A program made the position numbers and the translations under genes. The notes below the pieces were generated by a model that did no database searches, was not told the origin of the DNA, and saw only the letters and a list, made by a program, of their open reading frames with translations. From Candidatus Tenderia sp. (GTDB taxonomy: Bacteria; Pseudomonadota; Gammaproteobacteria; Tenderiales; Tenderiaceae), in assembly GCA_030148045.1 (NCBI GenBank), contig JASBUE010000169.1, positions 1 to 34,668 on the forward strand: a DNA stretch of 34,668 nucleotides, written 5' to 3'. Position 1 is the first letter of the stretch; each line of letters begins with the position of its first letter. Below are positions 24,789-32,359 of this stretch, piece by piece.

Positions 24789-25685
24789 TCAGTGCCCCTG
24801 ATCCTGAACCATGGGTTGTGGTACCTGCTGATGTTGTTCCGGCACAATATTCACTTCCAGCAGATAGATGCGCCGGCTGTCGGCACTCAGAACCTTGAAA
24901 CGGTACTGGTCAATCATGACGATCTCACCCCGCACGGGCATACGACCGAAGGCCTGCATAACCAGCCCGCCCATGGTGTCGAACTCTTCGTCGCTGAATT
25001 CGGCACCGAAGTACTCATTGAAATCCTCGATCGGCGTCAGCGCCTTGATGATGTAACGATTGTCGTTCTGTCTCTTGATATGAATGTCTTCTTCGATGTC
25101 GTGCTCATCGGCGATCTCGCCGACGATCTGTTCCACCACATCCTCGATGGTAACCAGACCAGCGGCGCCGCCGAATTCGTCCACCACGATAGCCATGTGA
25201 TTGCGGTTACTGCGAAAGTCTTTGAGCAACACATTGAGGCGTTTGCTTTCCGGCACGAACACCGCCGGGCGCAACACGTCACGCACCGAGAAATCCTCAT
25301 CGTTTTCAGCAATAAAATAGGGCAGCAAATCTTTCGCCAAAATCAGCCCCACTACCTCGTCGCGGTTTTCGCCGATGACCGGAAAGCGCGAGTGGCCCGA
25401 TTCGGTGATCACCGGCAGGATCTCATCCAGGGCCATGTCCTGCTGCACCACCACCATCTGCGCCCGCGGGATCATAATCTCGCGCACCTGCATCTCCGAC
25501 ACCTGCATCACGCCTTCCATCATGGCCAGGGCATCGATATCCAACAATTGCCGCTGTTGCGCGTCACGCAACAACTCAATCAACTCGAAACGGTCTTTGG
25601 GCTCGCCCGACAACACCTGCCCCAGCCGTTCTAGCCATGAGCGGGATGCCGGGCTGCCACTCGATCGATCTTCGTTCATTGTCAT
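24789..25685 (-). CDS. corC: CorC/HlyC-type CBS-domain protein
   Basis: A 298-residue soluble CBS-pair protein. Two CBS motifs lie at about residues 70-190 (REIMIPRAQMVVV...SGHSRFPVIGENRDEVVGLI and then VVDEFGGAAGLVTIEDVVEQIVGEI), followed by the CorC_HlyC C-terminal domain (TMGGLVMQAFGRMPVRGEIV). Family members are associated with magnesium and cobalt efflux. No membrane DUF21 domain is present, as in E. coli CorC. Two closely placed ATG codons (25685 and 25679) follow CAGGAAAAG; the second has the better spacing. Confidence 0.93.
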   Translation of the reverse strand: MTMNEDRSSGSPASRSWLERLGQVLSGEPKDRFELIELLRDAQQRQLLDIDALAMMEGVMQVSEMQVREIMIPRAQMVVVQQDMALDEILPVITESGHSRFPVIGENRDEVVGLILAKDLLPYFIAENDEDFSVRDVLRPAVFVPESKRLNVLLKDFRSNRNHMAIVVDEFGGAAGLVTIEDVVEQIVGEIADEHDIEEDIHIKRQNDNRYIIKALTPIEDFNEYFGAEFSDEEFDTMGGLVMQAFGRMPVRGEIVMIDQYRFKVLSADSRRIYLLEVNIVPEQHQQVPQPMVQDQGH

Positions 25686-25719
25686 CTTTTCCTGTGTTGA
25701 CGATAGTTGTTTTCGTTTT

Positions 25720-26202
25720 TTAATTGACGGTCTGTTGCGGCGCGTCCGCCGCGTAGGGATTGGCGATTCCCAGGCGCTGCAAAATTTCTATTTCCAGAAC
25801 TTCCATTGCTTCGGCCTCCCGCCCCTCCACATGATCATAACCCAGCAGATGCAATACGCCGTGGACCACCATGTGGGCCCAGTGGGCCTGCTCGGTCTTG
25901 CCCTGTTCGCGCGCCTCACGCGCCACCACGGCGGCACAGATCACCACATCGCCGAGCAGCGGCAAGTCAACGCCGGTGGGTGTTTCGAAGGGAAAGGAGA
26001 GTACATTGGTGGCTTTGTCCTGATGACGATAGTTGCGGTTAAGCCGTTGAATCTCATCCATATCGACGATGCGCACTGTCAGCTCGGCCACCTCACGCCG
26101 GCCCTGTAGTGCCGCCTCGACCCAGCCGCGGATCAATACCGGACTGGGAGGTTCGCCGTCGTCTTCACTGACGGCATACTGAACATCAAGGTCAATGTTC
26201 AT
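25720..26202 (-). CDS. ybeY: Endoribonuclease YbeY
   Basis: YbeY is a zinc-dependent endoribonuclease acting in 16S rRNA 3'-end maturation and ribosome quality control. The 160-residue protein contains the metal-binding motif HGVLHLLGYDH, preceded by NVLSFPFE and LGDVVIC, all typical. The ATG at 26200-26202 (MNIDLDVQYA) is used; it overlaps the phoH end by 11 nt, indicating coupling. The longer upstream frame is a shadow of phoH. Confidence 0.95.
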   Translation of the reverse strand: MNIDLDVQYAVSEDDGEPPSPVLIRGWVEAALQGRREVAELTVRIVDMDEIQRLNRNYRHQDKATNVLSFPFETPTGVDLPLLGDVVICAAVVAREAREQGKTEQAHWAHMVVHGVLHLLGYDHVEGREAEAMEVLEIEILQRLGIANPYAADAPQQTVN

Positions 26203-27208
26203 GCTTCTTCTCTGACGTTTCTCTGGCGGGGTGTTTCCGGTCATGGACGTCATAGGCCTGCACGATGCGCTGCACCAAGGCGTGGCGCACCACATCCTTG
26301 GCCTTGAAAAAGGTGAAACTGATGCCGTCAACCCCTGCCAGCACCTCCACCGCATGGCGCAGACCGGAGGCCACGCCACGCGGCAGATCCACCTGGGTCA
26401 CATCCCCGGTGATGATGGCCTTGGAGTTGAAACCGATACGGGTGAGAAACATCTTCATCTGTTCACGCGTGGTGTTCTGCGCCTCATCCAGAATGACGAA
26501 GGCGTCATTGAGAGTGCGGCCGCGCATATAGGCCAGCGGCGCGATCTCGATGACGTGACGCTCCATCAACTTGGCCACCCGTTCGAAGCCCAGCATCTCA
26601 TACAGGGCGTCGTACAGGGGCCTCAGATAGGGATCGATCTTTTGCGCCAGATCCCCCGGCAGAAAGCCGAGCCGCTCGCCGGCCTCGACCGCGGGACGGG
26701 TGAGGATGATGCGCTGCACCTGTTCCTGCTCCAGCGCCTCCACGGCGCAGGCCACGGCCAGATAGGTCTTGCCCGTACCCGCCGGTCCGACACCGAAATT
26801 GACATCATGACTGCGGATATTATGCAGGTAACGCAGCTGATTGGTGCCGCGCCCCTTGATGGCGGCACGTGGTGTCTTGACCAGCGCCGTTTCCACCCCC
26901 TTGACCTCCGCCGGGACCTCCACCTCAATGGCACTCGCTTTCTGCTGCAGCATCAGGTGTACATTCTCAGGGGTCACGACTTCGCGGTCGGTAGTGGCGT
27001 ACAGCTCCCGGATGACATGTTCCGCCACTTTCACCGGCTCATTGTCGTCACCGATGATACGAAACAGATTGCCGCGGTTATTAATCTCCACGCCCAGGCG
27101 TTGTTCCATTTGACGCAGGTGTTCATCGAACTTGCCACACAGATTGGCCAGGCGTTGATTGTCGACGGGCTCGAGGAGAAAATCGGAAGATGTGGGTTGT
27201 CCGTTCAA
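26192..27208 (-). CDS. ybeZ: PhoH-like ATPase (YbeZ)
   Basis: A 338-residue PhoH family ATPase; YbeZ-type members work with YbeY in RNA metabolism. The N-terminus (LLEPVDNQRLANLCGKFDEH) matches YbeZ, followed by a KH-like region, then the Walker A motif VGPAGTGKTYLAV (residues 140-152), the segment RPAVEAGERLGFLPGDLAQK and Walker B FVILDEAQN. The start is a TTG at 27206-27208: upstream codons reach a stop within eight codons with no ATG or GTG, and the next ATG would cut off the conserved N-terminus. There is no good ribosome site. Confidence 0.92.
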   Translation of the reverse strand: MNGQPTSSDFLLEPVDNQRLANLCGKFDEHLRQMEQRLGVEINNRGNLFRIIGDDNEPVKVAEHVIRELYATTDREVVTPENVHLMLQQKASAIEVEVPAEVKGVETALVKTPRAAIKGRGTNQLRYLHNIRSHDVNFGVGPAGTGKTYLAVACAVEALEQEQVQRIILTRPAVEAGERLGFLPGDLAQKIDPYLRPLYDALYEMLGFERVAKLMERHVIEIAPLAYMRGRTLNDAFVILDEAQNTTREQMKMFLTRIGFNSKAIITGDVTQVDLPRGVASGLRHAVEVLAGVDGISFTFFKAKDVVRHALVQRIVQAYDVHDRKHPARETSEKKHEH

Positions 27209-27274
27209 AACGTTTTGGAGCCGTTTATCCTAGAGAATGACGTATGAGTGGAGATATGACGCAATATGGAAAGG

Positions 27275-28636
27275 CTATGCGCAGCGGGCGACATTCGATT
27301 TTGATTCAGCGATCTCAACAAATTCACCACGGAGTGAGTTGGGCAATGCCTCTGTAATCCAAACATTGACGAACTTACCTATAATATCGGTCTCCGCGGC
27401 GAAATTTACAACCCCGTTATTCTCGGTGCGGCCGGCGAACATTGAGGCATCTTTGGTAGATGTCCGTTCCACAAGGATTTTTTGCACTGTGCCCACCATA
27501 CCCTGACTGATTTCCATGGTCATTTCATTGATCCGCGCCTGCAACCGTGCAAGACGCGCCTGCTTCAGCTCGTAGGGCACATCGTCCACCAGACTCGCCG
27601 CCGGCGTTCCCGGCCGCGCGCTGTAGATGAAACTGAAGGAACGGTCGTACCCCACCTCCTCGATCAGCTGCATGGTGGCCTCGAAATCGGCATCCGACTC
27701 ACCGGGAAAACCGATAATAAAATCAGATGACATGCTGATGTCGGGGCGCACCTCGCGCAAACGGCGGATAATGGATTTGTACTCCAGCACCGTGTGACCA
27801 CGCTTCATCAGCGCCAAAATGCGGTCCGAACCGCTCTGCACCGGCAGATGCAGGTGGCTGACCAGCTCGGGCACTTCGGCATAGGCCTGGATCAGGCTGT
27901 CGTGCATCTCCAGCGGATGGGAAGTGGTGTAACGGATACGGTCGATGCCGTCGATGGCGGCGACGTAATGGATCAACAACCCCAGGTCGGCGAGATCGCC
28001 GTCGTGCATCACACCGCGATAGGCATTGACGTTCTGGCCGAGCAGATTGACCTCGCGCACCCCCTGCTGGGCCAGGGCCGCCACCTCGGTGATAACGTCA
28101 TCGAAAGGGCGGCTGATCTCCTCGCCACGGGTATAGGGCACCACGCAGAAGGTGCAGTATTTACTGCAGCCCTCCATGATGGAGACAAACGCGGTCGGCC
28201 CTTCGGCGCGCGGCGCGGGCAGGCGGTCGAACTTTTCGATCTCGGGAAAGGAGATATCGATCAGCGGCGCCCGCTTGCGGCGCACGCCGTCGATCATCTC
28301 GGGCAACCGGTGCAAGGTCTGGGGTCCGAACACCACGTCCACGTAAGGTGCGCGACTGCGGATGGCCTCCCCTTCCTGGCTGGCGACGCAACCGCCCACA
28401 CCGATGACCAGGTCGGGACGAGCCTGCTTCCACTCGCGCCACACGCCGAGCTGGGAAAAGACCTTTTCCTGTGCCTTTTCGCGGATAGAACAGGTGTTGA
28501 GCAACAGCACATCCGCCTGTTCCGGCCGATCGGTCAGCACCAGGCCGTGGGAGTCGCGCAGCAGGTCCGCCATCTTGGATGAATCGTATTCATTCATCTG
28601 GCAGCCGTAGGTCTTGATGAAAAGCTTCTGTTCCAT
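27275..28636 (-). CDS. miaB: tRNA-2-methylthio-N6-dimethylallyladenosine synthase
   Basis: MiaB is a radical-SAM methylthiotransferase that modifies A37 of tRNA. The 453-residue protein has three domains: an N-terminal UPF0004 domain with Cys12 (YGCQMNEYDS), Cys49 (LNTCSIREKA) and Cys83 (VGGCVASQEG) for the auxiliary cluster, the radical-SAM motif CSKYCTFCVVPYTRG (Cys157, Cys161, Cys164), and a TRAM domain from about residue 375. The last residues (AESKSNVARCA) are a variable tail. It is the first gene of the miaB-phoH-ybeY-corC-lnt cluster. Confidence 0.96.
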   Translation of the reverse strand: MEQKLFIKTYGCQMNEYDSSKMADLLRDSHGLVLTDRPEQADVLLLNTCSIREKAQEKVFSQLGVWREWKQARPDLVIGVGGCVASQEGEAIRSRAPYVDVVFGPQTLHRLPEMIDGVRRKRAPLIDISFPEIEKFDRLPAPRAEGPTAFVSIMEGCSKYCTFCVVPYTRGEEISRPFDDVITEVAALAQQGVREVNLLGQNVNAYRGVMHDGDLADLGLLIHYVAAIDGIDRIRYTTSHPLEMHDSLIQAYAEVPELVSHLHLPVQSGSDRILALMKRGHTVLEYKSIIRRLREVRPDISMSSDFIIGFPGESDADFEATMQLIEEVGYDRSFSFIYSARPGTPAASLVDDVPYELKQARLARLQARINEMTMEISQGMVGTVQKILVERTSTKDASMFAGRTENNGVVNFAAETDIIGKFVNVWITEALPNSLRGEFVEIAESKSNVARCA

Positions 28637-28668
28637 GTCTTCAGCGATTTAAACCGAAAGGGAGGCGG

Positions 28669-28677
28669 ATTTTAGCA
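28669..28677 (-). promoter_or_regulatory. Extended -10 promoter of the miaB operon
   Basis: TGCTAAAAT on the minus strand is an extended -10 (TGn plus TAAAAT). It would start transcription near 28663, about 27 nt before the miaB ATG. No convincing -35 is seen at the normal distance. Confidence 0.5.
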
Positions 28678-28696
28678 TTTTTCGCCCCCTGCAACC

Positions 28697-28719
28697 AAAA
28701 AAGCCCGCCAGGGGCGGGC
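28697..28719 (-). terminator. Rho-independent terminator of amtB
   Basis: A 7-bp GC stem (GCCCGCC at 28703-28709 with GGCGGGC at 28713-28719) with a 3-nt loop is followed on the minus strand by six T. It sits 28 nt past the amtB stop and ahead of the miaB promoter. Confidence 0.85.
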
Positions 28720-28747
28720 CTTCCGGTCGGCATTGACCCGATCCGCG

Positions 28748-29941
28748 TCAGTCGTACTTGGGATTGGCGGCGATTTTATGGATACTGATATCGGCCCCCT
28801 CGTACTCCTCTTCCTGGCTCAGGCGCAGGCCGACCACCTGCTTCAGCACGCCATAGACGACAAAACCACCGCCCAAGGCCACCACCACGCCGAGCAGCGT
28901 ACCGACCAACTGGGACATGAAACTGACACCGCCCATGCCGCCCAGCACCGTGGCACCAAAGACACCGGTTGCCAGCCCACCCCAGACCCCGCAGAGCCCG
29001 TGCAGCGGCCAGACGCCCAGTACGTCGTCGATCTTCCAGCGATTCTGGGTCAGGGTGAAGGTCCAAACGAACAGCGCCCCGGCCACCAGGCCGATGAATA
29101 GTGCCCCGAGCGGATGGACCACATCGGAGCCGGCACAGATGGCCACCAGCCCGGCCAACGGACCGTTGTGGACAAAACCCGGGTCGAAGCGGCCCACGAA
29201 CAAGGCCGCCAGCACACCGCCGGCCATAGCCATGAGCGAATTCAAGGCCACCAGCCCACTGACCCCTTCCACCGACTGGGCCGACATGACGTTGAAGCCG
29301 AACCAGCCTACCGTCAGTATCCATGCCCCCAAGGACAGAAACGGTATGCTCGAAGGCGGGTGGGCGAACATCACACCGTCCTTGCCGTAACGGCCGTGGC
29401 GCGGCCCCAACAACAGCACCGCCGCCAAGGCGATCCAACCGCCCACGGTGTGCACCACAACGGAGCCGGCGAAGTCATGAAAAGCGGCGCCGAAGCTTGC
29501 CTCCAGCCAGGCCTGTATCCCGAGATTGCCGTTCCAGGTGATGCCCTCGAAAAAGGGATAGATGAAGCCCACTAATAGGAACGTCGCCGCCAGCTGCGGA
29601 TTGAAGCGGGCGCGTTCGGCGATGCCGCCGGAGACAATGGCCGGGATGGCGGCAGCGAAGGTGAGCAGGAAGAAGAACTTGACCAGCTCATAACCGTTCT
29701 TGTCCGTCAGCGCCGGGGCCGCCTCGAAAAACGACACGCCGTAGGCCACACTGTAGCCGATGAAAAAATAGGCGATGGTGGAGATGGAGAAATCACCGAT
29801 GATCTTGACCAGCGCGTTGACTTGGTTCTTGTGCCGCACCGTGCCCACCTCGAGAAAGGCGAAACCCGCGTGCATGGCCAGCACCATCACGGCCCCCATC
29901 AACAAAAAGACTACGTCGCTGCCGGATTGAAAGGCTTCCAT
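28748..29941 (-). CDS. amtB: Ammonium transporter AmtB
   Basis: A 397-residue Amt/Rh family channel with eleven predicted transmembrane helices. The twin pore histidines are His164 (SVVVHTVGG) and His314 (WPLHGLCGVWGG); Asp156 of AFHDFAGS corresponds to the ammonium-site aspartate. There is no cleavable signal peptide: the chain starts directly with helix 1 (SGSDVVFLLMGAVMVLAMHA). A strong AAGGAG site precedes the ATG. It is transcribed alone, without the usual glnK partner next to it; a PII gene may lie elsewhere. The upstream region carries nitrogen-control elements (listed separately). Confidence 0.96.
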   Translation of the reverse strand: MEAFQSGSDVVFLLMGAVMVLAMHAGFAFLEVGTVRHKNQVNALVKIIGDFSISTIAYFFIGYSVAYGVSFFEAAPALTDKNGYELVKFFFLLTFAAAIPAIVSGGIAERARFNPQLAATFLLVGFIYPFFEGITWNGNLGIQAWLEASFGAAFHDFAGSVVVHTVGGWIALAAVLLLGPRHGRYGKDGVMFAHPPSSIPFLSLGAWILTVGWFGFNVMSAQSVEGVSGLVALNSLMAMAGGVLAALFVGRFDPGFVHNGPLAGLVAICAGSDVVHPLGALFIGLVAGALFVWTFTLTQNRWKIDDVLGVWPLHGLCGVWGGLATGVFGATVLGGMGGVSFMSQLVGTLLGVVVALGGGFVVYGVLKQVVGLRLSQEEEYEGADISIHKIAANPKYD

Positions 29942-29985
29942 CTGTGCTCCTTATGATTTGTGACCAAAATTTAGCCTGAACCCTT

Positions 29986-30001
29986 AGCAAGAAACGCACC
30001 A
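29986..30001 (-). promoter_or_regulatory. Sigma-54 (-24/-12) promoter of amtB
   Basis: On the minus strand TGGTGCGTTTCTTGCT fits the RpoN consensus TGGCACG-N4-TTGCW with the invariant GG and GC correctly spaced. Transcription would start near 29974, giving a leader of about 33 nt. Together with the paired NtrC-type sites upstream this indicates nitrogen-limited expression. Confidence 0.75.
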
Positions 30002-30065
30002 ATATTGTGCAGCGCAATAAAAACAGTGACTTATAAAATTTCAATATCAATACAGAGCACTATCA

Positions 30066-30080
30066 GCACTATTATGGTGC
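30066..30080. promoter_or_regulatory. NtrC-type enhancer site 1
   Basis: GCACTATTATGGTGC has the GCAC-N7-GTGC form of NtrC (NRI) sites. Its centre is about 99 nt upstream of the predicted amtB start, the normal position for an enhancer used with sigma-54. Confidence 0.7.
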
Positions 30081-30095
30081 ACTCAGAACCGGAAC

Positions 30096-30110
30096 GCTCA
30101 ATATAGGTGC
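30096..30110. promoter_or_regulatory. NtrC-type enhancer site 2 (weaker)
   Basis: GCTCAATATAGGTGC matches GCAC-N7-GTGC with one mismatch. It starts exactly 30 nt from site 1, about three helical turns, so two NtrC dimers would sit on the same DNA face. It lies just downstream of the PilZ gene stop. Confidence 0.55.
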
Positions 30111-30140
30111 GCCTCTGCACCAATACACATCAGCCATCCG

Positions 30141-30425
30141 TCAAGCAGCTTCAAAAGGTATTTGCGCGAGCCATCGTTGATAATGGTGAAAACTGACACC
30201 GATGCCGCGGTCATCGCCGTGCACCACATAGGTGCCGATACGAATCACCTCCGCGGTAGCGTCGTCCTGCTGGGTAAAAATCAGATCGATCTCAGTTGAC
30301 GGCGGGACAACGAACAGGCCGGTATCGATACAGGCCCCTCAAAGCCGGTATCGCGCGTCTCACAACGCAGCCCCCAACCCCTCGTAGTGCAGCAATACCT
30401 CCTGCCGACTCCAACGACGCTCCAT
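30141..30425 (-). pseudogene. PilZ-domain gene with two compensating frameshifts
   Basis: After a strong GAGGAGG ribosome site an ATG (30423-30425) opens MERRWSRQEVLLHYEGLG, carrying the RxxxR motif of PilZ domains. A run of five G (30371-30375) then shifts the frame; in the new frame LRCETRDTGFEG follows, corresponding to the D/NxSxxG motif (here DTGFEG). At a run of four G (30335-30338) the frame shifts back, and IDTGLFVVPPSTEIDLIF continues to GDDRGIGVSFHHYQRW and a TGA at 30141-30143. One extra and one missing G thus break an otherwise intact protein of about 94 residues. PilZ domains bind cyclic di-GMP. Because both changes are in G runs, sequencing error is a real alternative to decay. 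Confidence 0.75.
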
Positions 30426-30543
30426 GGTACCTCCTCGGCACAACAATCAGGTCGCCCCGCAGTATAGGCTTAACCAGCATATCACTCAAATCAAATATAC
30501 TCATAAGATTCAATCACATACTTTTTAAATTTGAGTAATATCC

Positions 30544-30563
30544 AAAAAAAAAGGGGGGGGGGG
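30544..30563. repeat. A9-G11 homopolymer tract
   Basis: Nine A followed directly by eleven G, in the 309-bp gap between the PilZ gene and the AEC permease. Such a tract is prone to slippage in vivo and to length error in sequencing. The gap also has a 7-bp hairpin (30632-30648) without a T run, and the promoter listed next; I see no gene in it. Confidence 0.8.
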
Positions 30564-30681
30564 CGACACCCGCTATTAGCGATAGCACGCGCATGAGCCA
30601 CAGCCGCGTCACCACCAAACCTCCGCCGCCCCCCTGTCGCGGACAGGGAGCCCCCTTGATCCCGACGACGGCGCGGCGGAG

Positions 30682-30690
30682 TGGTACAAT
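30682..30690 (+). promoter_or_regulatory. Extended -10 promoter of the AEC permease gene
   Basis: TGGTACAAT is an extended -10 (TGn plus TACAAT). A start near 30697 would give a leader of about 38 nt. No -35 at 17 nt is evident. Confidence 0.45.
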
Positions 30691-30734
30691 CGGCGGCAAT
30701 TCAAGCGGCTGCAGCCCTAACCCACTAATTTTTT

Positions 30735-31655
30735 ATGTTCGACGTCTTCACCCAAATGGCCGCCCTGATCGCCAGCGGCGTCGCCTGGCGCATCTGGACC
30801 CCGCTGGGCATCCCTGCCGACACCTCGCGCCAGTCGCTTACCGGCTTGGTCTACGTGCTGCTGCTGCCGGCGCTGGTGCTGGATGTATTGTGGAGTTCGC
30901 CGCTGGGGCTGGATTCGCTGCGCATTTCCGCCACTGCCGTCAGCGGCATCCTGGTCTGCATGCTGCTGGCCTGGCTGATCTATCGTTACGCCTACAAGCA
31001 GTGCTCAAAACCCACTGCCGGGGCACTGATCCTGGCGGCAGCCTTCCCCAACGCCACCTATATGGGGCTGCCGGTGCTGGAGCATCTGTTGGGACCGGAG
31101 GCGCGCGCCATCGCCATCCAGTACGACCTGTTCGCCTGCACGCCCGTCCTACTGAGTATCGGCATCCTGATGGCGACGCTCCACGGCGATCACAATGAGA
31201 AGTTCCACCCGCTGGCCACCCTGGTGCGGGTGCCGCCGCTGTGGGCCGCCATTCTGGCGGTCGGCCTCAACAGCGCCGGTGTACCCATGCCCGAGTGGCT
31301 GGACGAATGGCTGGGCATGCTGGGCATTGCCGTCATTCCGCTGATGCTGATCTCCCTGGGCATGAGCCTGCAGTGGTCGGCCTGGCGCCGCCACACCCTG
31401 CCCCTGCTGCTGCCGGTGGTAGTGTTGCAGCTCGCCGTCATGCCGCTGATCGCCACCCTGGTGGGCGGCCGTATCGGGCTGGACGGCATGACCCTGACCG
31501 GCACCATCCTGGAAGCCGCGCTGCCGAGCATGGTCCTGGGCCTGGTGCTGTGCGACCGCTACGGCCTACACACCAGCCTCTATGCCCTGGCCGTCACCGT
31601 CACCACCGTCGTCAGCCTGGTCACCATCCCCATCTGGTTCAGCTGGGCCAGTTAG
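30735..31655 (+). CDS. AEC family permease (auxin efflux carrier type)
   Basis: A 306-residue inner-membrane carrier with about ten hydrophobic helices. It matches the AEC family, which exports or imports small organic acids in bacteria: LTGLVYVLLLPALVLDVLW in the first half, AAAFPNATYMGLPVLEHLLG (conserved N.....G.P motif at the helix break), and the second half IAVIPLMLISLGMSLQW, LEAALPSMVLGLVL. The substrate cannot be told. A weak ribosome site precedes the ATG. The next gene begins 13 nt after its stop on the same strand. Confidence 0.88.
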   Translation: MFDVFTQMAALIASGVAWRIWTPLGIPADTSRQSLTGLVYVLLLPALVLDVLWSSPLGLDSLRISATAVSGILVCMLLAWLIYRYAYKQCSKPTAGALILAAAFPNATYMGLPVLEHLLGPEARAIAIQYDLFACTPVLLSIGILMATLHGDHNEKFHPLATLVRVPPLWAAILAVGLNSAGVPMPEWLDEWLGMLGIAVIPLMLISLGMSLQWSAWRRHTLPLLLPVVVLQLAVMPLIATLVGGRIGLDGMTLTGTILEAALPSMVLGLVLCDRYGLHTSLYALAVTVTTVVSLVTIPIWFSWAS

Positions 31656-31668
31656 GTAAACAGGCGGC

Positions 31669-32349
31669 ATGCATCATCAACATCGACAAAAATGCAGGCG
31701 CTTGCTAAGTCGGGGCATTGTGCTCTTCAGTGCCCCCTTGGCCGTTGCGGCGGCGGCCGATTACCCCTTCTATTTCGAACTGGAGCTGGAACAGCAGCAC
31801 ATCCCGCTGGAAGATAATACCCGCCTGGAGGCCAGCAGCCTTGGCCTGAGCTATCGGGAATTTCTTGCGCGGGGGATCGGGCTGGAATTGCGCCTGGGCC
31901 GCCTGGGGGCGGAGCATGAAACGGACGGCACCCCCCCGACCTTCGATCCCTCCGGCTATTATGCCGGGCTGGGATTTAACAGCCGCACGGCGGAACGCAA
32001 CCGGCTCCAGGCCGGTTTCGATCTGGAATACAGCTATTACGACAGCCGCGAAGCGCTGGATGCCGGCACTCTGGAAATAGACTGGACCCAGGGCGAGGCC
32101 AGGCTGTGGGCGGCGCTGCGCCTGGGCAACCGCTTCAAACTCTATGGTTGCGTCTTCGCCCTCAGCGTGGACGGCGATCAAAAACTGAAGGGGACGGCGT
32201 CCTCGCGGCAAACGCTGAATAATCGGGAGGACAGCGGCCGGTGCGCCGGCATTATCCTGGAAACCCCGGCGTCCGGCGTGGTCGGCCTCGAGGGCAGCGG
32301 CGGCGCCCGCCGGGGCGGGCGGATCTATTTCGGCAAGTATTTCTGGTAG
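31669..32349 (+). CDS. Uncharacterised exported protein, probable outer-membrane beta-barrel
   Basis: I do not recognise a named family. The 226-residue product has a basic start (MHHQHRQKCRRLLSRG), a hydrophobic segment IVLFSAPLAVAAAA, and a probable cleavage after AAA before DYPFYFELELEQQ. The mature part has alternating polar and apolar strands with aromatic girdle residues (LQAGFDLEYSYYDSREAL, ARLWAALRLGNRFKLYG), and it ends ...RIYFGKYFW with a terminal aromatic residue as in outer-membrane barrels. Two cysteines are present in the mature part. It lies 13 nt after the AEC gene, and is convergent with another barrel-like protein. Confidence 0.65.
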   Translation: MHHQHRQKCRRLLSRGIVLFSAPLAVAAAADYPFYFELELEQQHIPLEDNTRLEASSLGLSYREFLARGIGLELRLGRLGAEHETDGTPPTFDPSGYYAGLGFNSRTAERNRLQAGFDLEYSYYDSREALDAGTLEIDWTQGEARLWAALRLGNRFKLYGCVFALSVDGDQKLKGTASSRQTLNNREDSGRCAGIILETPASGVVGLEGSGGARRGGRIYFGKYFW

Positions 32350-32359
32350 ACACCGGGCG

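Noticed and set aside
29996..30010. A third NtrC site, GCACCAATATTGTGC
   Set aside because: It fits GCAC-N7-GTGC but overlaps the -24 element, where the half-site is explained by the promoter itself; enhancers at this position would block polymerase.
30632..30648. Hairpin CCCTGTC-GCG-GACAGGG as a terminator or riboregulator
   Set aside because: There is no T run on either strand and no gene ends near it; chance palindrome in GC-rich sequence is likely.
30514..30699. 61-codon frame on the minus strand across the A9G11 tract
   Set aside because: It has no ribosome site and the homopolymers create its Pro and Phe runs; not a credible gene.
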